Source: Desulfobacterales bacterium | GTDB taxonomy: Bacteria; Desulfobacterota; Desulfobacteria; Desulfobacterales; Desulfosalsimonadaceae | Length of the DNA: 54,093 nucleotides | Direction: 5' to 3' | Assembly (NCBI GenBank): GCA_018399235.1 | Contig: JAGYOX010000004.1 | Coordinates: 1 to 54,093 of the forward strand | Translations under genes and position numbers: made by a program | In this document: one piece after another, positions 1-8,637 of the stretch | How positions within the stretch are numbered: the stretch's first letter is position 1 | How the letters are laid out: the number at the start of each line of letters is the position of its first letter | The notes under the pieces: model-generated | Database searches by the model: none | Told to the model about the DNA's origin: nothing | The model's input: the letters and a program-made list of their open reading frames with translations, nothing else

Positions 1-27
1 AGCCATCAGATTTGAGATTTCGATTCT

Positions 28-118
28 CCCTCAGTGCCTTTAACCTGTTGCAAAAGTTACTGTAAAAATGCCGCAGTGGTATAAATCGCTTTTCAGAAAA
101 ATATTAAAAAAAAGCCCC
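28..118 (-). repeat. 3'-end-associated dispersed repeat, copy 1
   Basis: Read on the - strand this segment lies directly downstream of the methyltransferase gene. It contains TGCGGCATTTTT, then AACTTTTGCAACAGG, then TTAAAGGCACTGAGG. Clearly related copies lie after ftsZ (28103-28206) and after the FAD dehydrogenase (53915-53975), each in the orientation of the gene it follows. The T-run after GGCA suggests a role in transcript ends, although a strong hairpin is seen only in the copy at 53934. Boundaries are approximate. Confidence 0.6.
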
Positions 119-129
119 ATGAACAACAA

Positions 130-948
130 TCAATCGGCTGGCTCGGCTCTATCCATTTGGTGTGGCATCATATTTGTCCCTGTGGAATGGCCCGGACAGC
201 TAACAACTTGACTGGACGCCTTCGCAGGGCTTGAATTGACTTTAAGGGCAAGCGGGGTTGTTCGAAAGCGGGGCACCGGCAAGACCATTATTCCGGCAAA
301 CGCTCCGAAAGGTACTTTTTGAACCAGATTGGAGGTTTCAAGCCGGTAAATAAACTGGTGGGTGCGGCCCGGAAACAGACAAGCCGTGCGCCAGAAAAAA
401 GGCACGTCACCGATAAGTGCTTTAAAAAGATATTTGACATCTCCGATGCTGAAAAACCGGGCTTGGTTATAAATAGTGGGCCGGAAAATGCCCTTGATTC
501 TTCTTTCAAGAACTTTTAGTGAAAATTTATTAAACACCCCTACAAAGACCCCGTCTTTGGCTACCCGACAGGCTTCGGCCAATGCCTGCCTCGGGTCATC
601 GACAAATTCTAAGGTTAAACACAAACATGCGTAATGAAAAAAATTGTCGGCAAAAGGCAAATCCTCTGCATAAGCCCGATGCAGATCCGCGCGGCGGCCT
701 ACCCTGGCATGGGCAATATCAAGCATATACGGCGATGGATCCACACCGGTAAGGTATGCCCCCTTCCCCATAAAGGGGAGCAAACTGCCGCCGTTACCGC
801 AGCCAATGTCAAGCAGTCGCTTTCCGCATAACGGCTGAATCATTTCCAACATCAGCCGGCTTTCCAGCTCAAGCGTCATCTGGTTGGCCGGTCTGTTCAG
901 CCATTGATCATAGGCAAGCGCATCTTCGTAATTATACACATATCCCAT
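130..948 (-). CDS. Class I SAM-dependent methyltransferase (UbiE/BioC-like)
   Basis: A 272-residue protein with a class I methyltransferase core. Motif I is LLDIGCGNGG near residues 45-54, followed by the acidic loop GVDPSPYMLDIA and the motif AEDLPFADNFFHYACLCLTL, which corresponds to the ...DLPF.D..FD... region of UbiE/Methyltransf_11 proteins. These enzymes transfer a methyl group from S-adenosylmethionine to a small molecule in the cytosol. The substrate cannot be read from the sequence. The C-terminal ~60 residues are not recognisable. The gene is monocistronic, divergent from dapF, and followed by a dispersed repeat. A possible promoter lies so close to the ATG that the mRNA may be nearly leaderless. 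Confidence 0.8.
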   Translation of the reverse strand: MGYVYNYEDALAYDQWLNRPANQMTLELESRLMLEMIQPLCGKRLLDIGCGNGGSLLPFMGKGAYLTGVDPSPYMLDIAHARVGRRADLHRAYAEDLPFADNFFHYACLCLTLEFVDDPRQALAEACRVAKDGVFVGVFNKFSLKVLERRIKGIFRPTIYNQARFFSIGDVKYLFKALIGDVPFFWRTACLFPGRTHQFIYRLETSNLVQKVPFGAFAGIMVLPVPRFRTTPLALKVNSSPAKASSQVVSCPGHSTGTNMMPHQMDRAEPAD

Positions 949-956
949 AATATAAT

Positions 957-985
957 TTTGTAATTAAAAAATGAGGATTTTTCAA
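957..985 (-). promoter_or_regulatory. Possible promoter of the methyltransferase gene
   Basis: On the - strand TTGAAA (980-985) and TACAAA (957-962) are separated by 17 bases. The predicted transcript start is within a few bases of the ATG at 948. This is a weak match to a sigma70 site. Confidence 0.3.
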
Positions 986-1136
986 GGCTAAAGCGCTTGC
1001 GCCCGGATTGTTTAAGGGAATTATGCCTGTAGTATAAAAGTCGGCTTTTTTCTTTTTTTGCGCTTGTTTCTCCCCCACTGTATTGTTAGATTTATTCCGC
1101 ATTGATTCATAAATCTCTGACAAAAGGCATGTTGCC

Positions 1137-2006
1137 ATGAAATTCGCTAAATACCACGGCCTGGGAAACGACTATATAGTTATTAACCCGTCTGACTGCA
1201 CCAATAACTTGTCAGCCGGCCAGATTTACCTAATCTGCCACAGAAACTACGGGCTTGGCGCGGATGGGATTCTGCTGGGACCGTTTGACGATCATCAGGC
1301 GGATGCCATGGTGCGGATTTTCAATCCGGACGGCAGCGAGGCGGAAAAAAGCGGCAACGGCTTGCGGATTTTTGCCAGACACCTCTGGGAGCAGGGAATT
1401 GTTAAAAAAGATGAGATGACCGTTAAAACTGCCGGGGGCATCGCGCACTGTAGAAAGGATAAAGTTTCCGGCCTGATCAGCGTTGATATGGGGACAATTA
1501 CCTTCCATAGCGACGAGATTCCGGCTGCCGGTCCGCCAAGGGAAATAATTGAAGAAGAAATCATGGTTGAGGGCAAACCCATGACCATTTCAGCTGCCGG
1601 CATCGGCAATCCCCATTGCGTGATTCTTAAAAAAGAGATTTCCGAGGCGGAAACCCGCGCCTTGGGCCCCAAACTGGAGGCCCACGCCCTGTTCCCCAGA
1701 CGAACCAATGTCCAGTTTTTAAAGCCCCTGGATCGTTCAAACATTCAGATTGAAATTTGGGAACGGGGAGCGGGATATACTTTGGCCTCGGGCAGCAGCA
1801 GTGCAGCTGCGGCCGCTGTGGCCCACCGCCTGGGATTCTGTGGTCCGGATATGACGGTACACATGCCCGGAGGAAAACTTACCATACATATAGACCCGGA
1901 TCACCGCGTGGCATTAAAGGGACCGGTCACCCGGATAGCCGAGGGTTATCTGCATCCGGAACTTTTTGACCAGAAACTGCCGGATAGAATTCAACCAAAG
2001 AAATAA
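1137..2006 (+). CDS. dapF: Diaminopimelate epimerase-like protein, both catalytic Cys replaced by Ser
   Basis: A 289-residue member of the DapF fold. DapF interconverts LL- and meso-diaminopimelate for lysine and peptidoglycan synthesis, using two cysteines as a two-base pair. The fold motifs are clear: MKFAKYHGLGNDY at the N-terminus, FNPDGSEAEKSGNGLRIFAR near residues 62-81, GNPHC, and GAGYTLASGSSS near residues 211-222. In both active-site motifs the expected Cys (CGNG and ACGTG in ordinary DapF) is Ser: Ser72 (codon AGC, 1350-1352) and Ser218 (codon TCG, 1788-1790). The reading frame is intact and otherwise conserved, so this is not an obvious pseudogene. It could be a divergent racemase, an elimination enzyme or a binding protein. 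It is not next to other lysine genes. TATAAA at 1033-1038 may be its -10 box. The fold is certain; the activity is not. Confidence 0.85.
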   Translation: MKFAKYHGLGNDYIVINPSDCTNNLSAGQIYLICHRNYGLGADGILLGPFDDHQADAMVRIFNPDGSEAEKSGNGLRIFARHLWEQGIVKKDEMTVKTAGGIAHCRKDKVSGLISVDMGTITFHSDEIPAAGPPREIIEEEIMVEGKPMTISAAGIGNPHCVILKKEISEAETRALGPKLEAHALFPRRTNVQFLKPLDRSNIQIEIWERGAGYTLASGSSSAAAAAVAHRLGFCGPDMTVHMPGGKLTIHIDPDHRVALKGPVTRIAEGYLHPELFDQKLPDRIQPKK

Positions 2007-2044
2007 GAGACGCTGTACCAATAAACCAACGGACTACTTAAGTC

Positions 2045-3280
2045 ATGCACGGATTTTTTAAAGTTACACCGCTTGATACTGTTTTCCGCCACATGCATCG
2101 GTTTGGCGTGATGGATATGGAGACGATCCCCCTTAACCAGGCAAACGGCCGGATTCTGGCCCAAAACATTATCCCGGAGTCAAACTATCCGGATTTCAAC
2201 CGCGCCACAATGGACGGCTTTGCCGTTAAAGCCGAGTCAACCTTTGGCGCATCAGAGGCAAACCCGGTTTATCTCACGTTAACGGGAAACATTGACATGG
2301 GAGAAATACCGGCAGCCGCCATACAAGCAACAGAAACAATGGCCATCTCAACCGGCGGCATGCTGCCTGAAGGGGCAAATGGGGTGGTGATGCGGGAGTA
2401 TGCAACTGAAGTCGACGAGATCACCATAGAAATCGTCCGCAGTATCGCCCCCTGGAGCAATGTGATCACGGAGGGAGAAGATATGGCGGCCGGTGAAATC
2501 GTACTGGCTTCCGGAACCAGGCTTCGTCCCCAGGAATGCGGGACCCTGGCCGCCCTTGGCCGGCATCGGGTCGATGTGTTCAAAAAGCCACGAATCGGGA
2601 TTATTTCGACAGGCGACGAGATTGTTCCCGTTGAAAAAAAACCACCAACCGGCAAAATACGGGATGTCAATACCTATACGCTGGCGGCCATGGTCGAAAA
2701 CTGCGGCGGCATTGCCAAATCCTATGGCATTATCGCCGATGATGCCGACATATTGAAAAAAACATGCCTTAACGCATTGAACGGCTCCGATATCTTGATG
2801 ATATCCGGCGGCAGCTCAGTAGGCAATCGTGACATGACCATCGAGGCCATCACCAACCTACCGGATGCCGAAATAATGGTTCACGGCATTCCGTTAAGCC
2901 CCGGGAAACCGACGATTCTTGCCAGATCAGGTCATATCCAGGTATGGGGGCTGCCAGGCCAGGTGACTTCAACCATGATCGTTTTTGACCGGATCGTCCG
3001 AGGCTTTATCGACCATATGGCAGGGCTTAACCCCGCCTCTGGGACGACGGATTTGTGTGTCCCCGCCTTTTTGACCCGGAATATCTCTTCTACCCCCGGG
3101 CGGACCGATTACATCCGGGCCCGCCTCAAAAAAGAGGGAAACCGGTATCTGGCAGATCCGATTCTGGGCAAATCCGGACTCATCCATACCATGATCAAGG
3201 CGGACGGCCTCATTGAAATCGGCATGAATACCGAAGGCCTTGAAAAGGGAACACTCGTTAATGTTATCGTATTTAAATAA
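2045..3280 (+). CDS. moeA: Molybdopterin molybdenumtransferase MoeA
   Basis: A 411-residue protein of normal MoeA length. MoeA inserts molybdate into adenylylated molybdopterin to finish the molybdenum cofactor, in the cytosol. Visible motifs are FNRATMDGFAVKA (residues ~57-69), the TEGEDM loop, IISTGDEIV near residue 185, the MoCF/MogA-like ISGGSSVGNRDM (residues ~255-266) and PLSPGKPT. A C-terminal MoeA domain IV follows. It starts 38 bases after dapF and is followed 15 bases later by a second moeA paralogue. Tandem moeA pairs fit an anaerobe with many molybdenum or tungsten oxidoreductases; which metal each copy prefers is not visible. Confidence 0.93.
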   Translation: MHGFFKVTPLDTVFRHMHRFGVMDMETIPLNQANGRILAQNIIPESNYPDFNRATMDGFAVKAESTFGASEANPVYLTLTGNIDMGEIPAAAIQATETMAISTGGMLPEGANGVVMREYATEVDEITIEIVRSIAPWSNVITEGEDMAAGEIVLASGTRLRPQECGTLAALGRHRVDVFKKPRIGIISTGDEIVPVEKKPPTGKIRDVNTYTLAAMVENCGGIAKSYGIIADDADILKKTCLNALNGSDILMISGGSSVGNRDMTIEAITNLPDAEIMVHGIPLSPGKPTILARSGHIQVWGLPGQVTSTMIVFDRIVRGFIDHMAGLNPASGTTDLCVPAFLTRNISSTPGRTDYIRARLKKEGNRYLADPILGKSGLIHTMIKADGLIEIGMNTEGLEKGTLVNVIVFK

Positions 3281-3295
3281 ACGGAGGAACCGACG

Positions 3296-5233
3296 ATGAG
3301 TTCATATAAACGAAATATATATCTCGAAAAAAAAACACTGGAAGAAGCCCGGCAGGTGGTCTTTGATAATTTCTCAACCGGTCGAATGGAAGCCGATTCG
3401 ATCCCGGTGACCGAGTCGGTGGGCCGGGTACTTGCCGAACCGGTTTTTGCCGACATATCCTCACCCAATTTTCACGCCGCGGCCATGGACGGGGTGGCAG
3501 TGAAAGCAGCGGAAACATTCGGCGCATCTGAATCCAACCCGCTGGAATTTCAGGTCGGACAAAATGCATTCTATGTCAACACCGGGCACATCATGCCCGA
3601 AGGCACGGATGCGGTAATCATGATCGAACAGATCAACCTGGTGAAAAACGATCGGCTTGAAATCGAATCATCGGTTTATCCATGGCAGAATGTCCGTAAA
3701 ATGGGCGAAGATATTGTGGAGACCGAACTCTTGTTCCCGCGAAATCACAAAATAACCCCTTATTGCCTCGGCGCGTTGATCACCGCGGGCATCACAAACG
3801 TTTGCGTCTGGAAAAAACCGACGGTATTAATCGTCCCGACCGGTTCCGAACTGGTTGAATATACGGACGCAGATCTGCAAAATTTGCCGGCCGGCCAAAT
3901 CCTGGAGGCCAATTCCCATATGCTGGGCAAACTCGTGGAGGCCTGCGGCGGTACCTACATCCGCCACGATATCGTGGCCGATGACACCGCAGCCATCCGG
4001 AATGCGCTTAAAAAAACCGGTACAAGGGGTGTTGACCTCATCATGATCCTGGGCGGATCATCCGCCGGATCCGAGGATTACGCCAAGGCGGTCATTGATG
4101 AACTGGGCATCGTTCTTGTCCACGGTGTGACCATGATGCCCGGAAAACCCGTCATCGTTGGCGAAATAGATCAGAAACCGGTTTTTGGCATGCCCGGCTA
4201 TCCGGTATCCGCCATTATCGCATTTGAACAACTTGTTCAGCCTGTGCTTTTGCAAATGCTTCACCAGCCGGAACCCGAAACAAATAAAATCGAAGCCCTG
4301 CCCACCCGCAAGCTGGCCTCAAAACTCGGGGTGGAGGAATTTATCCGTGTTAAACTCGGAAAGGTGGGGGATAAAATCGTTGCAACCCCGCTGCCCAGGG
4401 GGGCGGGATGTATCACCAGTTTTACCGAGGCAGACGGCATTATCCGGATTCCAAACGAGATTGAGGGGCTGACGGAAAACACCCCGGTCCCGGTTGAACT
4501 GCTTCGGCCGTTAAAAAACATTTACAATACCATCGTTTCCGTGGGCAGTCATGACAACACTCTCGATATTATTGCAGATATGATCCGTGGAAAAAGCAAT
4601 CAGGCGACACTCTCCTCAAGCCATGTGGGCAGCATGGGCGGGCTTATGGCCATTAAAAAAGGCCTATGCCATATCGCCGGCACGCATTTGCTTGATGCCT
4701 CGGACGGCAGTTATAATATTTCATATATCAAGCGGTACCTGCCGGAGCGCTCCGTCCATTTGATCCATCTTGTCAAGCGGGACCAGGGCCTGATTGTAAA
4801 GCCCGGCAACCCTAAACAAATCAAGGATATCAAGGATCTTGCCCGGCCGGAGGTGCAGTTTATCAATCGACAGGGCGGCTCCGGCACACGGATCCTGTTG
4901 GATTATCGCTTGGGACAGCTGAATATTTCTCCGGATCATATTTTAGGATATGCCAATGAAGAATATACCCACATGGCGGTGGCAGTAGCTGTGCTGAGCG
5001 GTGCGGCCGACGTTGGCCTGGGTATACAGGCAGCCGCCAAGGCGCTAAACCTGGAGTTTATCCCCGTGGTCACAGAATCCTATGATCTGGTCATACCGGA
5101 TGAATACGTGGACACGCCATTTATCCGGCTGCTTCTTGAAATTATCCGCTCGACGGATTTTAAATCAAGGGTCGACTCGCTTGGGGGGTATCATGTGGAT
5201 CATACCGGCGCGTTGATCTGGAAAAGCAGCTGA
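3296..5233 (+). CDS. MoeA fused to a C-terminal periplasmic-binding-protein-like domain
   Basis: A 645-residue protein. Residues ~1-405 are a complete MoeA (AAMDGVAVKA, MGEDI, IVPTGSEL, MILGGSSAGSEDY, MMPGKPVIVG). Residues ~415-645 form a PBP-like/LysR-substrate-type domain (LDIIADMIRG, SSHVGSMGGLMAIKKG, FINRQGGSGTRILLDYRL). This architecture is known from anaerobes and is usually annotated as a molybdopterin biosynthesis protein with a LysR substrate-binding domain. The binding domain may sense or deliver an oxyanion or cofactor; that is inference. AACGGAGGAACC gives a strong Shine-Dalgarno before the ATG. The stop is one base before the archease start, so the genes are co-transcribed. Confidence 0.9.
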   Translation: MSSYKRNIYLEKKTLEEARQVVFDNFSTGRMEADSIPVTESVGRVLAEPVFADISSPNFHAAAMDGVAVKAAETFGASESNPLEFQVGQNAFYVNTGHIMPEGTDAVIMIEQINLVKNDRLEIESSVYPWQNVRKMGEDIVETELLFPRNHKITPYCLGALITAGITNVCVWKKPTVLIVPTGSELVEYTDADLQNLPAGQILEANSHMLGKLVEACGGTYIRHDIVADDTAAIRNALKKTGTRGVDLIMILGGSSAGSEDYAKAVIDELGIVLVHGVTMMPGKPVIVGEIDQKPVFGMPGYPVSAIIAFEQLVQPVLLQMLHQPEPETNKIEALPTRKLASKLGVEEFIRVKLGKVGDKIVATPLPRGAGCITSFTEADGIIRIPNEIEGLTENTPVPVELLRPLKNIYNTIVSVGSHDNTLDIIADMIRGKSNQATLSSSHVGSMGGLMAIKKGLCHIAGTHLLDASDGSYNISYIKRYLPERSVHLIHLVKRDQGLIVKPGNPKQIKDIKDLARPEVQFINRQGGSGTRILLDYRLGQLNISPDHILGYANEEYTHMAVAVAVLSGAADVGLGIQAAAKALNLEFIPVVTESYDLVIPDEYVDTPFIRLLLEIIRSTDFKSRVDSLGGYHVDHTGALIWKSS

Positions 5234-5234
5234 T

Positions 5235-5651
5235 ATGGCGCCCTATGAGTTGATCGATCATACGGCGGATCTGGGCATTGCCGTTACGGCGGAGGATATC
5301 TACGAATTGTTCGAGACCGCGGCGCATGCTATGTTCGAGCAGATCATCGACACCGGCATGTTAAGCGGTGAGAAGAAAACCGCAATCACTGTTACCGGCA
5401 TTGATCAACCGGATTTAATGATCAGCTGGCTGCGCGAACTTTTGTTTTTCTGGAATGGCCGGGAGCGTCTGGTCAAACGGGTGCACATCGAGCAAATAAA
5501 AGATACCCAAATCACTGCCAATATATGGCATGACCCGTTTGATCCGGCCCGGCATGAAATTTTATCGGACATCAAGGCGGTTACCTATCACGGGTTAAGC
5601 GTCGAGCAGACAGAACACGAATGGCGTGCGCTTATCATTTTTGATGTGTGA
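5235..5651 (+). CDS. Archease, activator of RtcB
   Basis: A 138-residue protein with the archease signature: YELIDHTADLGIAVTAEDIYELFETAA at the start (residues ~4-30), a central DLMISWLRELLF helix and a C-terminal region ending in LIIFDV. Archease speeds guanylylation of the RNA ligase RtcB and widens its nucleotide use. Its conserved acidic residues and the C-terminal Asp, which bind metal in the family, are present. It starts one base after the moeA-PBP gene and precedes rtcB by 55 bases, most of them a heptamer repeat. The archease-rtcB pairing is the usual arrangement and supports the call. Confidence 0.92.
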   Translation: MAPYELIDHTADLGIAVTAEDIYELFETAAHAMFEQIIDTGMLSGEKKTAITVTGIDQPDLMISWLRELLFFWNGRERLVKRVHIEQIKDTQITANIWHDPFDPARHEILSDIKAVTYHGLSVEQTEHEWRALIIFDV

Positions 5652-5657
5652 TTTGAT

Positions 5658-5706
5658 GGGTATTGGGTATTGGGTGTTAGGTATTGGGTGTTAGGTGTTA
5701 GGTATT
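5658..5706 (+). repeat. Heptanucleotide array, 7 units, abutting the rtcB start codon
   Basis: Seven consecutive 7-base units: GGGTATT, GGGTATT, GGGTGTT, AGGTATT, GGGTGTT, AGGTGTT, AGGTATT. The next base is the A of the rtcB ATG. Three similar arrays lie at 10952, 28035 and 46379. Confidence 0.85.
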
Positions 5707-7140
5707 ATGGAACTCATCCAAATTGACCCCTATCGATGGGAAATTAAAAAAACCGGCGCCATGCGCGTTCCAGCCCGGATATACTCAAGCGAAAAGCTCA
5801 TTGAAGCGGTTAAAAAGGATGAAACCTTCCGCCAACTGGTAAATGTAGCCCAGCTGCCGGGTATTTTAACCGCTGCCATGGCTATGCCGGATATCCACTG
5901 GGGTTATGGCTTCCCAATCGGCGGGGTGGCCGGGTTTGACTGTGACGACGGGGTTATCTCCCCCGGCGGCGTCGGATATGACATCAACTGCGGGGTGCGG
6001 CTTGCAGTTACGAATCTGACTTATGAAGAGATCAAACCCCACCTTGAGAACCTGACAAGCGCCCTCTATCAAAAAATTCCCACCGGCGTAGGCTCAACCG
6101 GACAACTCAAACTATCCAATGCGGAGCTTAAAAAAGTTTTAAGGCAGGGAAGCCGGTGGGCAGTCTCCAAAGGATACGGGGAACCCGAGGACATCTATCA
6201 CACCGAAGATCAAGGATGCATGACGGATGCCGATCCGGACGCGGTCAGTCAGAAGGCTATGGAACGTGGTCGCAAACAGCTGGGCACGCTTGGATCCGGC
6301 AACCATTTTCTGGAGATCGGCGTGGTAGAAAAAGTCCATGATCCTGAAACAGCAGATGTTTTCGGCCTATCAAAAGGTCTTATAACCATATTGCTGCACA
6401 CCGGCTCCCGAGGATTTGGCCATCAAACCTGTGACGATTTTCTGTCCGGCATGACGCGCAGCTTAACCATCGACAGCATGGAGCTGCCGGATCGCCAACT
6501 GGCCTGCGCCAAAATTCAATCTTCAGCCGGCAGGCAATACTATCGGGCCATGGCATGCGCCGCCAACTTCGCCTGGACCAACCGGCAGATCCTGCTGCAT
6601 AACGCCAGGGAAAGCTTTCAGCGGGCTTTAGGAGTCAGCCCGCGGCAGATGGGCATACGCCAAGTTTATGACATATGCCATAATATCGCCAAATTTGAAA
6701 ATCACACAATCGACAATGTATCCAGACGCATTTGTGTTCACCGAAAAGGCGCTACCCGAGCTTTTCCCCCACATCATCCGGATCTGTGCGAGGATTACCG
6801 GAATACCGGCCAGCCGATTCTTATCCCCGGCGATATGGGGAGGGCCTCATATGTATTGGCCGGCACACCGCAGGCCATGGCCGAAACTTTCGGCTCCACC
6901 TGCCATGGGGCCGGCCGGATGTTGAGCCGGAAAGCGGCGAAAAAGTCCGCCAAGGGCCGATCGCTTGAAAAAGAGCTGGCGGAAAAAGGGGTTATCGCCC
7001 GCTGGACGGGAAAATTTACACTGGCCGAAGAAATGCCAGAGGCCTATAAGGATGTCACCGAGGTCGTCAAGGCGGTGGAGGGTTCCGGAATTTCAAAAAT
7101 TGTGGCAAAGCTCAGGCCCATAGCCGTTATAAAAGGATAA
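5707..7140 (+). CDS. rtcB: RNA-splicing ligase RtcB
   Basis: A 477-residue GTP- and metal-dependent RNA ligase that joins 2',3'-cyclic phosphate or 3'-phosphate ends to 5'-OH ends, used in RNA repair. Visible motifs: PDIHWGYGFPIGGVAG, GGVGYDINCGVR with metal ligand Cys95, GSGNHFLEI, LHTGSRGFGHQ, VHRKGATRAFP and STCHGAGR, in which His400 is the expected guanylylated residue. The chosen ATG matches the usual N-terminus (MELIQIDPYRWEI). A GTG 12 bases upstream lies inside the repeat and would add repeat-encoded residues. There is no good Shine-Dalgarno; the AGGTG of the heptamer array is all that lies in that position. It pairs with archease upstream. Confidence 0.95.
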   Translation: MELIQIDPYRWEIKKTGAMRVPARIYSSEKLIEAVKKDETFRQLVNVAQLPGILTAAMAMPDIHWGYGFPIGGVAGFDCDDGVISPGGVGYDINCGVRLAVTNLTYEEIKPHLENLTSALYQKIPTGVGSTGQLKLSNAELKKVLRQGSRWAVSKGYGEPEDIYHTEDQGCMTDADPDAVSQKAMERGRKQLGTLGSGNHFLEIGVVEKVHDPETADVFGLSKGLITILLHTGSRGFGHQTCDDFLSGMTRSLTIDSMELPDRQLACAKIQSSAGRQYYRAMACAANFAWTNRQILLHNARESFQRALGVSPRQMGIRQVYDICHNIAKFENHTIDNVSRRICVHRKGATRAFPPHHPDLCEDYRNTGQPILIPGDMGRASYVLAGTPQAMAETFGSTCHGAGRMLSRKAAKKSAKGRSLEKELAEKGVIARWTGKFTLAEEMPEAYKDVTEVVKAVEGSGISKIVAKLRPIAVIKG

Positions 7141-7162
7141 TATAAAAAATAAGGAGGCAGCA

Positions 7163-8515
7163 ATGACACCGGAGATTTTCAGGGAATATGATATCAGGGG
7201 ACTTGTGGACGAGCAAATCACAGATGAGGATGTGCTTTCTTTAGGGCGGGGCATCGGCACCTACCTTGCCGAACACGGATGCCATCATCTAACCCTGGGC
7301 CGGGACTGTCGGCTGAGTTCCGAACGGTTTAATGAACAGATGATCAAAGGGCTTATTCAAAGCGGCTGCCATATAACGGATATCGGCATTTGCCCGACAC
7401 CCGTGCTTTATTTTTCCATCCGGCATTTAAAACAGGAAGGCGGGGTCATGATCACGGCGAGCCATAACCCACCGGAATATAATGGCTTCAAAGTCTGCTT
7501 GGGAATGGACTCCGTACATGGCCGGGAAATACAGAAAATCAGAGAAATTATCGAAAAAAGAGCATTTATCGACGGCCAGGGCAGCCTGAGCGAAGCGGAT
7601 GCCGTCACCCCATACAAGCAATACCTGGAAGAAAACATCCAGATCCCCAATCCTTTGAAAGTCGGTATTGATGCTGGAAACGGCACCGCCGGGGTTATTG
7701 GCGTCCCGATTATAAGGCGGCTGAACTGTGAAGTATACGATATATACTGCGAAATGGACGGTAATTTCCCCAATCACGAGGCCGATCCCACAGTCGCCGC
7801 CAACCTGGAGGACCTGATCGCACTGGTAAAAGAAAAAAAATTGGATGTCGGCATCGGATATGACGGCGACGGCGACCGGATCGGAGTGATTGATGAAAAC
7901 GGAGAGATTATTTACGGCGACCAGCTGATGATTATTTTTTCAAGAGAAATTCTGTCGCGAAAACCTGGCGCGACGTTTATATCGGAAGTTAAATGCTCGA
8001 AAACCATGTATGATGATATTGAAAAAAACGGGGGCCGGGCCATCATGTGGAAAACCGGCCACTCCTTAATTAAAGAAAAAATGAAGATTGAGAAGGCCGA
8101 GCTTGCCGGTGAAATGAGCGGACACATGTTCTTCGCCGACCGCTATTTAGGTTATGATGACGCTGTTTACGCCTCCTGCCGGTTAATTGAGATCCTGTCC
8201 AGGACAGGAAAAACGGTTTCCGAGCTGCTCTCAGATGTACCACCGACCTACAGCACACCGGAAATCCGCGTAGAATGCCCGGATCATATCAAATTTAAGG
8301 TGGTTGAAAAACTCACCGAGGCCTTTCGTAAAGAATACAATGTGATCGATATTGACGGGGTTCGGATTGTATTTGACGACGGGTGGGGGCTGGTTCGGGC
8401 GTCCAATACCCAGCCGGCCCTGGTTCTTCGGTTTGAAGCGCTGTCGCAGGACCGGCGGGACGAAATCAAAAACATGGTCGAATCCAGGCTTGAAGAAATC
8501 CAAAATACCCTCTAA
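7163..8515 (+). CDS. Phosphomannomutase/phosphoglucomutase
   Basis: A 450-residue alpha-D-phosphohexomutase of the AlgC type that interconverts hexose 6- and 1-phosphates for polysaccharide and nucleotide-sugar synthesis. The N-terminus IFREYDIRG is typical. The phosphoserine loop TASHNPPEYNG puts the catalytic Ser at residue 100. The metal loop is DGDGDRIG (from Asp234), the sugar loop GEMSGHMFF, and the C-terminal phosphate loop RASNTQPALVLRFEA. AAGGAGG lies before the ATG. GlmM (phosphoglucosamine mutase) is related, but the PMM/PGM N-terminus and EMSGH loop favour this call. Confidence 0.92.
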   Translation: MTPEIFREYDIRGLVDEQITDEDVLSLGRGIGTYLAEHGCHHLTLGRDCRLSSERFNEQMIKGLIQSGCHITDIGICPTPVLYFSIRHLKQEGGVMITASHNPPEYNGFKVCLGMDSVHGREIQKIREIIEKRAFIDGQGSLSEADAVTPYKQYLEENIQIPNPLKVGIDAGNGTAGVIGVPIIRRLNCEVYDIYCEMDGNFPNHEADPTVAANLEDLIALVKEKKLDVGIGYDGDGDRIGVIDENGEIIYGDQLMIIFSREILSRKPGATFISEVKCSKTMYDDIEKNGGRAIMWKTGHSLIKEKMKIEKAELAGEMSGHMFFADRYLGYDDAVYASCRLIEILSRTGKTVSELLSDVPPTYSTPEIRVECPDHIKFKVVEKLTEAFRKEYNVIDIDGVRIVFDDGWGLVRASNTQPALVLRFEALSQDRRDEIKNMVESRLEEIQNTL

Positions 8516-8637
8516 ATATAATTTATTGTAGGAGTTACTTCCTTCTTGACGGAGTTTTCCAGTTGGGGCAGAAAGTTGCTTCAAAGACTATACATTCATT
8601 AGTATGATGATTGGTGGCAATTAACAGGAGAGCCAAA

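Noticed and set aside
1295-1744. Antisense ORF of 149 codons inside dapF
   Set aside because: It is a shadow of the dapF frame in GC-rich codons, with no recognisable domain or ribosome site.
1137-2006. dapF as a pseudogene
   Set aside because: Apart from the two Cys-to-Ser changes the frame is full length and all other fold motifs are kept, so decay is not supported.
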